NCBI RefSeq assembly: GCF_037893015.1
Contig: NC_133660.1
Span: 280,365,067 to 280,429,066 of the forward strand
DNA from: Macrotis lagotis
Lineage: Eukaryota > Chordata > Mammalia > Peramelemorphia > Peramelidae
Reading direction: 5' to 3'
DNA: 64,000 nucleotides
In this document: positions 63,478 through 64,000 of the stretch, piece after piece
Position numbering within the stretch: position 1 is the stretch's first letter
Layout: every line of letters begins with the position of its first letter
The notes under the pieces: model-generated
The model's input: the letters and a program-made list of their open reading frames with translations, nothing else
Databases searched by the model: none
What the model was told of the DNA's origin: nothing
Translations under genes and position numbers: made by a program

Positions 63478-64000
63478 TGTCTGTCTATGTTAACCCCTCT
63501 TTGAGTTAAATCTGATGTGAGTAAGATTCAGGTGGTTCTCACCTCCTCTTTCCCTCTATTGCAATAGGTCCTTTGAATCTCTTCATGTGATATAATTTAT
63601 CCCATTTACTCTTCTTTCCACCTGTCTCTTTACTGTCCCCCCTTTTTTAAGGAGATATTATTTTTAACTCATTCCATCAGAGTCACAGATGAGTCATGAC
63701 TGTCCATTACTTCTGCATAAGTATATTCTATCTAATAGAGTTACAATCTTCAAGAGTTATGAGAATCTTTTTCCCAAGTGGGGATATAGCCAGTTTCATA
63801 TTATTGAATAATAGTGGGGATTTTTTCTTTTCCCCTCTCTACCTTTTCATGTATCTCTTGAGTCTCCTGTTTAAAGGTTATATTTTCTGTTTATCTCTTG
63901 TCTTTTTCATCAGGAAAAGTTGAAAGTCTCCTATTTTGTTAAATATCCATCTTTTCCCTGGGAAGAGAAGACTCAGTTTTGCTGGATAGTGAATTCTTGG

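Larger units (their letters stand above)
59100..64000 (-). mobile_element. Long L1, antisense, runs off the window
   Basis: From the 3' end at about 59.1 kb: 3' UTR, ORF2 C-terminus (59.4-60.1 kb), reverse transcriptase with [19 protein letters not shown] and [14 protein letters not shown] (61.81-62.09 kb), endonuclease end with PFSDHDAVKI (about 62.83-62.87 kb), endonuclease start (CCxQETYLKQRDTYRVK-like, about 63.0-63.2 kb), then inter-ORF/ORF1-end text to 64 kb. Much of the middle of the endonuclease is missing, and stops are frequent. SINEs at 60497-60667 and 61195-61338 and a (GT)n run at 63441-63477 interrupt it. It is inactive. Confidence 0.88.

Overview
The window is mammalian nuclear DNA, almost certainly from a marsupial. 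The evidence is a dense scatter of a tRNA-derived SINE with the typical marsupial text (head gggcagctaggtgg, B box gagttcaaatc, tail ccttgcaaaaacctaaa), together with marsupial-type L1 pieces, an RTE-like LINE and old MIR/L2 relics. The SINE variant looks most like those of Australian marsupials; this last point is recollection, not a test.

The one host gene I can support is TPCN2, coding for two-pore channel 2 (TPC2) of lysosomes, endosomes and melanosomes. It lies on the minus strand. I read 25 coding exons from the ATG at 49344 to the stop at 22054. All 24 introns are GT-AG, every exon junction keeps frame, and the spliced CDS is 2214 nt (737 aa plus stop). Exon 1 lies in a strong CpG island (about 48.85-49.95 kb) with GC boxes and a CCAAT box upstream of the ATG. 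The dileucine sorting motif, the phosphoinositide-binding lysines, both selectivity filters, the domain II S4 and two lumenal glycosylation sites are all present.

Layout: 0-20 kb is repeat-rich DNA beyond the 3' end of the gene: a pentanucleotide array, degraded LINE-like sequence, L1 pieces in both directions, nested SINEs, a U6 snRNA retropseudogene and a 34-bp minisatellite. About 20.1-22.05 kb is the probable TPCN2 3' UTR. 22.05-49.34 kb is the gene. 49.4-49.95 kb is the promoter and outer CpG island. 50-64 kb is upstream DNA with L1 and RTE-like LINE fragments, ending in a long minus-strand L1 that runs off the window.

The less expected structures are inside TPCN2 introns: a perfect 24-bp stem with a 9-nt loop just downstream of the exon 24 donor; an 86-bp inverted repeat (2 mismatches) with sharp ends in intron 1; and a tandem CA-rich block (UG-rich in the transcript) beginning about 45 nt from the exon 20 donor. 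I found no operon-like system, CRISPR array, endogenous retrovirus with recognisable genes, or second protein-coding gene.
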